From positions 262,765,816-262,829,815 of the forward strand of contig CM060975.1 of assembly GCA_030765065.1 (NCBI GenBank): a stretch of 64,000 nt of DNA, written 5' to 3'. Source of the stretch: Deroplatys truncata (taxonomy: Eukaryota; Arthropoda; Insecta; Mantodea; Mantidae). A program made the position numbers and the translations under genes. A model generated the notes under the pieces. That model did no database searches, was not told the DNA's origin, and saw only the letters and a list, made by a program, of their open reading frames with translations. This document shows positions 35,346 through 46,329 of the stretch, piece after piece (within the stretch, counting starts at the first letter, position 1; each line of letters opens with the position of its first letter).

Positions 35346-35857
35346 AGAAAAAGGTGTGGGAGTGGGGTATGTTGGAGGTGATGGGAAAGGTGAGTGTTGC
35401 TAGCAGCAAGATTTGCAAAAGCCTGTCTTGAACTGATCAGCAATTTTTGAACGTCGGATGGTAGTTTTCTTGAGTGGATAGAGAGATGGGGGCGATATGA
35501 GATGCGGTGGCGAAAATGGGAACTAGACAAGGTTGTTGAGACAAGAGGTTTAAGGACGAGGAAATTTGGAGGTTAGTGGTGAACACGGCTGTCGCAAGAG
35601 GTGGGGGTAAGGAGACGCAGTGGTGAGAATGGGAACTAAAAGAAGATGGGGGTAGCAAGAGTTTTAGAAGAGTAGATTTTGAGGTTAAAATAGTGGGAAC
35701 TAAAAATGGCGGAGGGTCTGCGACAAGGAGATGCGGTGAGAACTAAACAAGATGGCGGTCGCAAGAGGAGGGTAAGGAGATTTGAGGTTACAGTACGAAA
35801 ACACGAAAGGATATATTCCTACGCCAAGCAGGTCCGAAAAATAATTATGCGTGTGGT

Positions 35858-35866
35858 ACTTACCTG
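35858..35866 (-). promoter_or_regulatory. Strong 5' splice-site match (CAG|GTAAGT)
   Basis: On the minus strand ACAGGTAAGT matches the donor consensus perfectly. The homologous unit has the same at 36,924-36,932, and both are mirrored in the right arm (about 50,708 and 51,774). It lies about 100 bp downstream of a short frame, as in a first exon. Confidence 0.4.
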
Positions 35867-35957
35867 TTACCGGTGTGGATGCGTCACCAAAAGCGCGGCA
35901 CGCGAGGCGGAAAAATAAAAGCAAACTGTTTTTGAAAATGCTTAACCAGCTTTAAGA

Positions 35958-36188
35958 TCAACCAACATCACTACGCACTGATATACCTAGGTTTTTAAAG
36001 CGGTACAGACACCCTTTGCAGAGGCGTAATTTAACTATACCAAAAACCTGGTACTGGACCATCGTGATGGTCGCTAGCGTACGTAGGAGCAGGGTTCTCA
36101 TAGCCGGTCGAAAGCGGTCAAAAACAAGTACGACGTAGGTGTTGACAGTAGCTGCTGTCGAGTCAACGGTCGAGGTGTGAATAAACAA
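35958..36188 (-). CDS. Short ORF of the promoter-like unit (76 residues)
   Basis: Ends FDRFRPAMRTLLLRTLATITM...NLGISVRSDVG. The same ending terminates a 143-residue frame in the next unit (37,024-37,455), and both are mirrored in the right arm (51,451-51,681 and 50,184-50,615, + strand). Persistence of the frame follows from DNA identity and is no proof of coding. No family recognised. Confidence 0.2.
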   Translation of the reverse strand: MFIHTSTVDSTAATVNTYVVLVFDRFRPAMRTLLLRTLATITMVQYQVFGIVKLRLCKGCLYRFKNLGISVRSDVG

Positions 36189-37605
36189 GATCTGTTCTCG
36201 CCGGCAATTTGGTTCGGAGATGTGAGCAGCGGCGAGGTGTTGTCTGTGCGGAGGTCGGGACTGAAAGAGGGAAAAGATGGGGAGCGAGGGATAAATAGTG
36301 TAACAGAAAGTGACGTGTGAAGTTGTGATTGGTGGGAATAAGAAGTGATTTTATTGGTGGAAAGGAGCAAATGAAAGTTGTTGATTGGTAAGAATAAGAG
36401 AGGTTATGATTGGTGGAAAGAAAAAGGAGTGGGGTATGTTGGAGGTGATGGGAAAGGTAAGTTTTGCTAGCAACAAGATTTGCAAAAGCCTGTCGTGAAC
36501 TGATCAGCAATTTTTTGAACGTTGGATGGTAGTTTTCTTGAGTGGATAGAGAGATGGGGCGATATGAGATGCGGTGGCGAAAATGGGAACTAAACAAGGT
36601 GGTTGAGACAAGAGGTTTAAGGACGAGGAAATTTGGAGGTTAGTGGTGAACATGGCGGTCGCAAGAGGTGGGGGTAAGGAGACGCGGTGGTGAGAATGGG
36701 AACTAAAAGAAGATGGCGGTAGCAAGAGGTTAGAAGAGTAGATTTTGAGGTTAAAATAGCGGGAACTAAAAATGGCGGAGGGTCTGCGACAAGGAGATGC
36801 GGTGAGAACTAAACAAGATGGCGGACGCAAGAGGTGGGTAAGGAGGTTTGAGGTTACAGTACCAAAACACGAAAGGATATATTCCTACGCCAAGCAGGTC
36901 CGAAAAATAATTATGCGTGTGTTACTTACCTGTTACCGGTGTGGATGCGTCACCAAAAGCGCGGCACGCGAGACGGAAAAATAAAAGCAAACTGTTTTTG
37001 AAAATGCTTAACCAGCTTTAAGATCAACCAACATCACTACGCACTGATATACCTAGGTTTTTAAAGCGGTACAGACACCCTTTGCAGAGGCGTAATTTAA
37101 CTATACCAAAAACCTGGTACTGGACCATCGTGATGGTCGCTAGCGTACGTAGCAGCAGGGTTCTCATAGCCGGTCGAAAGCGGTCAAAAACGTGTACGAC
37201 GTAGGTGTTGGCAGTAGCTGCTGCCGAGGCAACCGTCGAGGTGCGAATGAACGAGATCTGTTCTTGCAGGCAATCTGGTTGAGAGATGAGAGGCGCGGTG
37301 GTAAAAATGTGAACTAAATAAGATGGCGGAGGCACGAAGTTGAGGTTAAGGAGCGGCGAGGTGTTGACTGTGCGGCGGTTGGGGTCTGAAAGAGGGGGAA
37401 AGATGGCGAACGAGGGATAAAAAGTATAACAGAAAGTGACGTGTGAAGTTGTCATTGGTGGGAATAAGAAGTGATGTTATTGGTGGAAAGGAACAAATGA
37501 AAGTTGCTGATTGGCGAGAATAAGAGAGCTTATGATTGGTGGAAAGAAAAAAAGGTGTGGGAGTGGGGTATGTTGGAGGTGATGGAAAAGGCAAGTTTTG
37601 CTACC

Positions 37606-37974
37606 AACAACATTTGCAAAAGCCTATCCAGAACTCATCAGCAATTTTAAATAACTAGTGTTTCGGGGGTTTTCTCTGGTTGGTAGACGAATGCAAGCTG
37701 TTTCTACCATACTTATATTATTCGTCTTTTTCCTTTTTTTTTTTTTAAAATGACTAGTTTTTTTTTTTTTTGGGAGTTTTCTGCGGATGGTAAACAAATG
37801 CAAGCTCTTTCTGCTTTTTCATAGGTTTTCCCTGGTTGGTAGGCGTTTTCTGTACTGGTTGACGAAGGCGTTTCTAATTTTGGAGGTTTTCTCAGGTTTT
37901 TAGCGGTTGTCCCTGCCCGGTAGGCAAATGATGAAGTTTTACCTTGTCGGCGCACGGATACTAGGCACGTACTG
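37606..37974. repeat. Degenerate short repeats around GGTTTTCTCTGGTTGGTAG
   Basis: Several imperfect copies of a 50-60-bp motif (GGTTTTCYCTGGTTGGTAG, then CAAATGCAAGCT) with T-runs at about 37,734 and 37,758. Related copies recur at 38,260-38,345. Mirrored in the right arm at about 49,665-50,040. Confidence 0.6.
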
Positions 37975-38005
<31 letters not shown>

Positions 38006-41000
38006 GAGAGAGACAGACAGACACACAGACAGGCACACACACACGGACATGTTTCCAAAAATGCTTTTTTTTTTTTTTTTTTTTTGATTCAGGAGGTCTC
38101 AAAACGTGTATTTCCGGTGAAATCTCGGTATCGAATTTTTGGGCGGAATGCAATACTTCCCCTACTTACTATACGTAGTAGAGAAAGTAAAAAAGTATTG
38201 AAAAATTTAAGGAAATAACAAGCAATATCTCAAAAGTGTACTATCTTGTTTTCAAGGGTTTTCCAGATCGGTAAGCGTTAGAATACTCTTAGAGCTTTTT
38301 TCAGGTTTTTTAGCGGTTGTCCCTGGCCGGTAGGCAAATGATAAAGTTTTTCTATAACGTCGTCGTTTTGGCTTGTGGCGCACGGTTCCTAGGCACGTAC
38401 TCGCGCGCGCGCACACACACACACACACACACTAAAATAGTAGCGTATAAAAAAAACTGATTTGTTACACTCACATGACTTTCTCTACTCTTGTACAATC
38501 TAATTGGTAGCTTTTAAGCGATAGTCAAATATTTTAACGCTGGTTGCTATGTGGCGAATTCCATTCTGTTTGCATGTTCAGGACATAAAAAAAATGAATA
38601 AACGAATTTGAGAAAAAGTATAAGTATTGGAAAATTTAAGGAAATAACAAGCAATATCTCGAAAACGGTTCACTCAACAAAAGAAACGTATATGACATAA
38701 GTTGTGTATTTTAACGCGATCTACATTTTTTGTGTAGTAAAATTTTGTCTATCTCTTATGGTTTACCAGTTATGCAAAAAAGTCGTTCACAATGAAGAAT
38801 ATTTTTAGAGACATTCCCAGAAAATTCGAGATATACATTTTATTTGACATGACAATATCTTAAACATATGATGTTTTAATCAAAATCGTTAGAGCCGTTT
38901 TTGAGAAAATTAAAATTTTCGAAAAATGTTCCATGTAAAGGGTAGTCTGGGGTGGGGGGATTTTCTTGAAAACCTTCGTGTCGCATCTCTGGAAGATACT
39001 GAACCTAAATACCAAGTTTGGTGTTTATCCGACTGTTCGTTTTTGAGTTATGCTGTTCACAGACACACAGACACACAGACACACAGACAGACACACACAC
39101 GGACATGTTTCCAAAAATGCTTTTTTTTTTTTGGATTCAGAGATTCTCAAAACATGTATTTCCAGTGAAATCTCGGTAACGAATTTTTGGGTGGAATGCA
39201 ATACTTCCCCTACTTACTATACGTAGTAGAGAAAGTAAAAATGAATAACGCATTTGAGAAAAAGTATAAGTATTGGAAAATTTAAGGAAATAACAAGCAA
39301 TATCTCGAAAATGGTTCACTCAACTAAAAAAAAATGTATATGACATAAATTGTGTATTTTAACGCGATCTACATTTTTTGTGTAGTAAAATTTTGGCTAT
39401 CTCTTATGGTTTACCAGTTATGCATACTGAACCTAAATACCAAGTTTGGTGTTTATCCGACTGTTCGTTTTTGAGTTATGCTGTTCACAGACACACAGAC
39501 GCACAGACAGACAGACACACAGACACACAGACACACAGACAGACACACACACGGACATGTTTCCAAAAATGCTTTTTTTTTCTGGATTCAGTGATTCTCA
39601 AAACATGTATTTCCAGTGAAATCTCGGTATCGAATTTTTGGGTGGAATGCAATACTTCCCCTACTTACTATACGTAGTAGAGAAAGTAAAAATGAATAAC
39701 GCATTTGAGAAAAGGTATAAGTATTGGAAAATTTAAAGGAAATAACAAGCAATATCTCGAAAAACGGTTCACTCAACAAAATAAATGTATATGGCATAAG
39801 TTGTGTATTTTAACGCGATCTACATTTTTTGTGTAGCAAACTTTTGTCTATCTCTTACGGTTTATCAGTTATGAAAAAGTCGTTCACAATGAAGAATTCT
39901 TTTGGAGACATTCCCAGAAAATTCGAGATATACATTTCATTTCTCTCGACATTATCTTAAATATATGATATTTTCATCAAAATCGTTAGAGCCATTTTTT
40001 AATACAAAGAGAACGGGATTTCACAAGTGAAACAGTACTGTGATAACGATACCACTGAAACAAAAAAAAAAAATCTGATGTGTAACACTCACATGACTTT
40101 CTCAACTCTTGTACAAAGTATTTTTACAAACGCTTATTCCCCATCTAGTTCATGTTAATCGAGATAAACATTTGCAAAATCTATTTTATTGCTAATTTTG
40201 TTGTATAAAAAAAAATCTGATGTGTAACACTCACATGACGTTCTCTACTCTTGTACAAAGTATTTTTACAAACGCTTATGCTCCATCTAGTTCATGTTAA
40301 TCGAGATAAACATTTGCAAACTCTATTTTATTGCTAATTTTCTTGTAGATGTAGGGGAAAATATATTTACAAGGGGAATATAGAAAAACAGTAGCCTTTA
40401 AGCACATACATATCTCTTAATAGCTGGTTGCTATGTGCAACACCATTCTTTTTGCCACAGATTAATACTGTTTGCATATCAAAGACAAAAAAAAATGAAT
40501 AACGAAGTCCCATTTGAGAAAATAAATATTGGAAAATTAACAAACAATATCTCGAAAACGGTTCACTCAACAACAAAAATGTATATTACATAAGATGTGT
40601 ATTTTAACGCGATCTACATTTTTGTGTAGTAAAATTTTGTCTATCTCTTACGGTTTTTCAGTTATGAAAAAGACGTTCACAATGAAGAATACTTTTGGAG
40701 ACATTCCCAGAAAATTCGAGATATACATTTCATTTCTCACGACATTATATTAAACATACGATATTTTTCATCAAAATCGTTAGAGCCATTTTTTTTAATA
40801 CAAAGAGAACGGGATTTCACAAGTGAAACAGTACTGTGATAACGATACCAACAAAACTAATTATTATTCACCCACTGAAACACATAAAAAAAATCTGATG
40901 TGTAACACTCACATGACTTTTCTCATCTCTTGTACAAAGTATTTTTACAAACGCTTATTCCCCATCTAGTTCATGTTAATCGAGATAAACATTTGCAAAC

Positions 41001-41310
41001 TCTGTTTTATTGCTAATTTTGTTGTAGATGTAGGGAAAATATATTTACAAGGGGAATATAGAAAAACAGTAGCCTTTAAGCACATACATATCTCTTAATA
41101 GCTGGTTGCTATGTGCAGTACCATTCTTTTTGCCACAGATTAATACTCTTTGCATATCAAAGACAAAAAAAAAATGAATAACGAATTCCCATTTGAGAAA
41201 ATAACTATTGGAAAATTTAAGCAAATAACAAGCAATATCTCGAAAACGGTTCACTCAACAATAAAGATGTATATGACATAAGTTGTGTATTTTAACGCGA
41301 TCTACATACT
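37975..41310 (-). repeat. Family A array in the left arm
   Basis: At least three or four partial copies of family A in minus orientation, each with the block TCTCAAAACRTGTATTTCC, GTGAAATCTCGGTAWCGAAT, TACTATACGTAGTAGAGAAAG or the inner landmarks CGATCTACATTTTTTGTG and GACATTCCCAGAAAATTCG. CA/CAGA tracts occur at 37,979-38,040, 38,409-38,432, 39,060-39,100 and 39,487-39,552. Copies are much closer to each other than to single copies elsewhere, so they amplified inside the element. Confidence 0.85.
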
Positions 41311-41768
41311 TTCGTACTCACCTATAAGATATAGAGGGTAGAGGTCGTACGAACGTAGCACTTTGAGAATTTATATTCAACAGTTGGTGTTACTCCTTAG
41401 AAAGGAAGTATCTGCTGATTTTTATTTAATTCTTTACATTTTACATAACACGTATGCACTGGCACAACACAAAAGCACTACACACGATACTCAGTTTTAA
41501 TATTTGCACTAATAACATCAGGAATAACTGAAGTCTGCAAACAGTCATTTCCCATGTGCAGCCTTACGTACAGAGAACGTGTGTGGCTGATCTATGTGTA
41601 AAAAGAGCCTGAGAGCGGATGTACGTCAGCGGTAAAATCTTTTAAATGCATTTTTATTGGCGATGGTAGAAATCGTGCAGTGGTGGATCGTGAAAATTCA
41701 TATAAATGGATGTATCACCTCATAATAAGCCTCTATATACCAAGAATATTGAGTTTTTAAAAAGTCAG
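41311..41768. other. Single-copy segment of the left arm
   Basis: Unique within the arm. On the minus strand, ATAGGTGAGTACG at its left end is another good splice-donor match (mirrored near 46,328). No ORF of note. Confidence 0.4.
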
Positions 41769-43250
41769 CAACTGTACCTGTGTTTCTATACGTGAACGTC
41801 AGATGGCAGCTTCGATACGTGTCCACGTAGACCTTAGTGCTAGGCAACTGTACCTCTGTTTCTATACGTGAACGGCAGATTGCAGCTTCGATACGTGTCC
41901 ACGGAGACCTTAGTGCTAGGCAACTGTACCTCTGTTTCTATACGTGAACGGCAGATTGCAGCTTCGATACGTGTCCACGGAGACCTTAGTGCTAGGCAAC
42001 TGCACCTCTGTTTCTATACGTGAACGGCAGATTGCAGCTTCGATACGTGTCCACGGAGACCTTAGCGCTAGGCAACTGCACCTCTGTTTCTATACGTGAA
42101 CGGCAGATTGCAGCTTCGATACGTGTCCACGGAGACCTTAGTGCTAGGCAACTGTACCTCTGTTTCTATACGTGAACGGCAGATTGCAGCTTCGATACGT
42201 GTCCACGGAGACCTTAGTGCTAGGCAACTGTACCTCTGTTTCTATACGTGAACGGCAGATTGCAGCTTCGATACGTGTCCACGGAGACCTTAGTGCTAGG
42301 CAACTGCACCTCTGTTTCTATACGTGAACAGCAGATTGCAGCTTCGATACGTGTCCACGGAGACCTTAGTGCTAGGCAACTGTACCTCTGTTTCTATACG
42401 TGAACGGGAGATTGCAGCTTCGATACGTGTCCACGGAGACCTTAGTGCTAGGCAACTGCACCTCTGTTTCTATACGTGAACGTCAGATTGCAGCTTCGAT
42501 ACGTGTCCACGGAGACCTTAGTGCTAGGCAACTGCACCTCTGTTTCTATACGTGAACGGCAGATTGCAGCTTCGATACGTATCCACGGGGACCTTAGTGC
42601 TAGGGAACTGCACCTCTGTTTCTATACGTGAACGGCAGATTGCAGCTTCAATACGTGTCCACGGAGACCTTAGTGCTAGGCAGCTGTACCTCTGTTTCTA
42701 TACGTGAACGGCAGATTGCAGCTTCGATACGTGTCCACGGAGATCTTAGTGCTAGGCAGCTATACCTGTTTCTATACGTCAACGGCAGATTGCAGCTTCG
42801 ATACGTGTTCACGGAGACCTTAGTGCTAGGCAACTGTACCTGTGTTTCTATACGTGTCCACGGAGACAGTGCTAGACAACTGTACCTCTGTTTCTATACG
42901 TGAACGGCAGATTGCAGCTTCAATACGTGTCCACGGAGACCTTAGTGCTAGTGCTAGGCAACTATACCTCTGTTTCTATACGTGAACGGCAGATTGCAGG
43001 TTCGATACGTGTCCACGGAGATCTTAGTGCTAGGCAACTATACCTGTTTCTATACGTGAACGGCAGATTGCAGCTTCGATACGTGTCCACGGAGACCTTA
43101 GTGCTAGGCAACTGTACCTGTGTTTCTATACGTGAACGTCAGATGGCAGCTTCGATACGTGTCCACGGAGACCTTAGTGTTAGGCAACTGTACCTCTGTT
43201 TCTATACGTGAACGGCAGATTGCAGCTTCGATACGTGTCCACGGAGACCT
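41769..43250. repeat. 76-bp minisatellite, left arm (about 19-20 units)
   Basis: Units contain CTGTTTCTATACGTGAACGG, CAGATTGCAGCTTCGATACG, TGTCCACGGAGACCTTAGTG and CTAGGCAACTG. Some units are shortened. Mirrored at 44,400-45,880 with matching unit order, so the arms did not diverge by unequal exchange after duplication. 76 is not divisible by three; frames across it are by-products. Confidence 0.95.
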
Positions 43251-43315
43251 TTCGCTTCAGGTGACAAAATAACACTAGGCACTTGTGTGCCGTGGTGTAA
43301 GCCGCAATCACGGTA

Positions 43316-43564
43316 TTGGTAGCGTGGATCTCCTTGGGGCTCTCCTCGGAGTTACCTCAACACCACGTACATGACCTGGTTCGTCACGGGTACGCAGGTC
43401 TGCACTACCACTTCCTCGGCGTTGAGCAGGCCCAGGAGGCGATCGTACCGGTACACCAGCTAGCACGTGGACATGTTATCGCGCTGTGGTGTTGCGTGTG
43501 CGAGGTATGGAAACTCAAGGACGCAAAACATGCACGACCGAGGGTTAAAAAGCAGAACAAGTAG
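43316..43564 (+). CDS. GC-rich short ORF near the palindrome loop
   Basis: 82 residues if a TTG start is allowed (no ATG; a stop lies a few codons upstream). Segment LHYHFLGVEQAQEAIVPVHQLARGHVIALWCCVCEVW has G/C-rich third positions, unlike neighbouring DNA, and reads like part of a real globular protein. No family recognised. The exact mirror is at 44,085-44,333 on the minus strand. It may be a remnant of a captured or ancestral gene of the element. Confidence 0.35.
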   Translation: MVAWISLGLSSELPQHHVHDLVRHGYAGLHYHFLGVEQAQEAIVPVHQLARGHVIALWCCVCEVWKLKDAKHARPRVKKQNK

Positions 43565-43740
43565 TGACGTGGAGCGTTGTGATTGGTGTAAATAAGACGA
43601 TCTCTGATAGGTGGACAAATTGAAATAACGTGATGTGATAGGCGAAAATAAAATCAAAGGTGATTGGATGAAAAATGACGAGAAGGAATTAGCGGTGAAT
43701 TTGTGAACTAAGATGGCGAAGATTTTTTTTTTTAAAAAAA
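43560..43740. promoter_or_regulatory. Loop-proximal promoter-like module
   Basis: Repeats the vocabulary of the outer units: GTGACGTGGAGCG (CRE-like), GTGATTGG (CCAAT inverted) twice, and AAGATGGCG (YY1-like) at about 43,710. Mirrored at about 43,905-44,090. Suggests the arm is bounded on both sides by related regulatory DNA. Confidence 0.4.
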
Positions 43741-43809
43741 GGATAATATAAGTACGGCAACTGTAACGGTTTACGGCAAACGCGCGCCGCGCAATGCGTC
43801 ACGCCGGGC

Positions 43810-43838
43810 ATCTTGCTCAATATGATTTTTGTTTTATT
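43810..43838. other. Loop of the giant palindrome
   Basis: A 29-bp AT-rich non-palindromic spacer between GCGTCACGCCGGGC and GCCCGGGCGTGACGC. The innermost arms are extremely CpG-rich (ACGGCAAACGCGCGCCGCGC) and differ by one C. Confidence 0.9.
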
Positions 43839-46329
43839 GCCCGGGCGTGACGCATTGCGCGGCGCGCGTTTGCCGTAAACCGTTACAGTTGCCGTACTTA
43901 TATTATCCTTTTTTTAAAAAAAAAAATCTTCGCCATCTTAGTTCACAAATTCACCGCTAATTCCTTCTCGTCATTTTTCATCCAATCACCTTTGATTTTA
44001 TTTTCGCCTATCACATCACGTTATTTCAATTTGTCCACCTATCAGAGATCGTCTTATTTACACCAATCACAACGCTCCACGTCACTACTTGTTCTGCTTT
44101 TTAACCCTCGGTCGTGCATGTTTTGCGTCCTTGAGTTTCCATACCTCGCACACGCAACACCACAGCGCGATAACATGTCCACGTGCTAGCTGGTGTACCG
44201 GTACGATCGCCTCCTGGGCCTGCTCAACGCCGAGGAAGTGGTAGTGCAGACCTGCGTACCCGTGACGAACCAGGTCATGTACGTGGTGTTGAGGTAACTC
44301 CGAGGAGAGCCCCAAGGAGATCCACGCTACCAATACCGTGATTGCGGCTTACACCACGGCACACAAGTGCCTAGTGTTATTTTGTCACCTGAAGCGAAAG
44401 GTCTCCGTGGACACGTATCGAAGCTGCAATCTGCCGTTCACGTATAGAAACAGAGGTACAGTTGCCTAACACTAAGGTCTCCGTGGACACGTATCGAAGC
44501 TGCCATCTGACGTTCACGTATAGAAACACAGGTACAGTTGCCTAGCACTAAGGTCTCCGTGGACACGTATCGAAGCTGCAATCTGCCGTTCACGTATAGA
44601 AACAGGTATAGTTGCCTAGCACTAAGATCTCCGTGGACACGTATCGAACCTGCAATCTGCCGTTCACGTATAGAAACAGAGGTATAGTTGCCTAGCACTA
44701 GCACTAAGGTCTCCGTGGACACGTATTGAAGCTGCAATCTGCCGTTCACGTATAGAAACAGAGGTACAGTTGTCTAGCACTGTCTCCGTGGACACGTATA
44801 GAAACACAGGTACAGTTGCCTAGCACTAAGGTCTCCGTGAACACGTATCGAAGCTGCAATCTGCCGTTGACGTATAGAAACAGGTATAGCTGCCTAGCAC
44901 TAAGATCTCCGTGGACACGTATCGAAGCTGCAATCTGCCGTTCACGTATAGAAACAGAGGTACAGCTGCCTAGCACTAAGGTCTCCGTGGACACGTATTG
45001 AAGCTGCAATCTGCCGTTCACGTATAGAAACAGAGGTGCAGTTCCCTAGCACTAAGGTCCCCGTGGATACGTATCGAAGCTGCAATCTGCCGTTCACGTA
45101 TAGAAACAGAGGTGCAGTTGCCTAGCACTAAGGTCTCCGTGGACACGTATCGAAGCTGCAATCTGACGTTCACGTATAGAAACAGAGGTGCAGTTGCCTA
45201 GCACTAAGGTCTCCGTGGACACGTATCGAAGCTGCAATCTCCCGTTCACGTATAGAAACAGAGGTACAGTTGCCTAGCACTAAGGTCTCCGTGGACACGT
45301 ATCGAAGCTGCAATCTGCTGTTCACGTATAGAAACAGAGGTGCAGTTGCCTAGCACTAAGGTCTCCGTGGACACGTATCGAAGCTGCAATCTGCCGTTCA
45401 CGTATAGAAACAGAGGTACAGTTGCCTAGCACTAAGGTCTCCGTGGACACGTATCGAAGCTGCAATCTGCCGTTCACGTATAGAAACAGAGGTACAGTTG
45501 CCTAGCACTAAGGTCTCCGTGGACACGTATCGAAGCTGCAATCTGCCGTTCACGTATAGAAACAGAGGTGCAGTTGCCTAGCGCTAAGGTCTCCGTGGAC
45601 ACGTATCGAAGCTGCAATCTGCCGTTCACGTATAGAAACAGAGGTGCAGTTGCCTAGCACTAAGGTCTCCGTGGACACGTATCGAAGCTGCAATCTGCCG
45701 TTCACGTATAGAAACAGAGGTACAGTTGCCTAGCACTAAGGTCTCCGTGGACACGTATCGAAGCTGCAATCTGCCGTTCACGTATAGAAACAGAGGTACA
45801 GTTGCCTAGCACTAAGGTCTCCGTGGACACGTATCGAAGCTGCCATCTGACGTTCACGTATAGAAACACAGGTACAGTTGCTGACTTTTTAAAAACTCAA
45901 TATTCTTGGTATATAGAGGCTTATTATGAGGTGATACATCCATTTATATGAATTTTCACGATCCACCACTGCACGATTTCTACCATCGCCAATAAAAATG
46001 CATTTAAAAGATTTTACCGCTGACGTACATCCGCTCTCAGGCTCTTTTTACACATAGATCAGCCACACACGTTCTCTGTACGTAAGGCTGCACATGGGAA
46101 ATGACTGTTTGCAGACTTCAGTTATTCCTGATGTTATTAGTGCAAATATTAAAACTGAGTATCGTGTGTAGTGCTTTTGTGTTGTGCCAGTGCATACGTG
46201 TTATGTAAAATGTAAAGAATTAAATAAAAATCAGCAGATACTTCCTTTCTAAGGAGTAACACCAACTGTTGAATATAAATTCTCAAAGTGCTACGTTCGT
46301 ACGACCTCTACCCTCTATATCTTATAGGT

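Larger units (their letters stand above)
35038..37605 (-). repeat. Left promoter-like tandem repeat, about 2.3 units of 1.1 kb
   Basis: A partial unit (35,038-35,401) and two fuller units (35,402-36,468 and 36,469-37,600). Each contains, in outward (minus) reading, four CCAAT boxes within about 110 bp (ATTGG on + at 35,255, 35,280, 35,311, 35,336 in the outer one), a CRE-like CACGTCA (complement of 35,238-35,244), a weak TTTATCC TATA-like stretch, a short frame, and a strong 5' splice-site match. Sub-repeats carry CCGCCATCTT/CCGCCATTTT motifs like YY1 sites. Units are similar enough to imply recent tandem duplication. Confidence 0.8.
34879..43809 (+). repeat. Left arm of the palindrome
   Basis: 8,931 bp, inverted at 43,839-52,760. 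Open frames in one arm have exact or near-exact counterparts on the opposite strand of the other, for example the 82-residue frame at 43,316-43,564 (+) and 44,085-44,333 (-). Confidence 0.95.

Noticed and set aside
35027-35530. A 167-residue Ser/His/Pro-rich frame (and its mirror) as a gene
   Set aside because: It spans the edge of the terminal hairpin and the CCAAT cluster; composition reflects pyrimidine-rich DNA.
37713-38153. Frames containing Cys-Val or Thr-His runs near CA/TG tracts (also 6,754, 38,926, 39,378, 48,031, 49,479)
   Set aside because: They are translations of microsatellites within family A.
42628-43211. Open frames across the 76-bp minisatellite as repetitive proteins
   Set aside because: The unit length is not divisible by three and shortened units break the phase; frames exist on both strands merely because the unit lacks stops in some phases.
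43810-43838. The loop as a sequencing adaptor
   Set aside because: Its sequence does not look like the long-read hairpin adaptor I know (no CTCTCTC...GGAGGAGG pattern).
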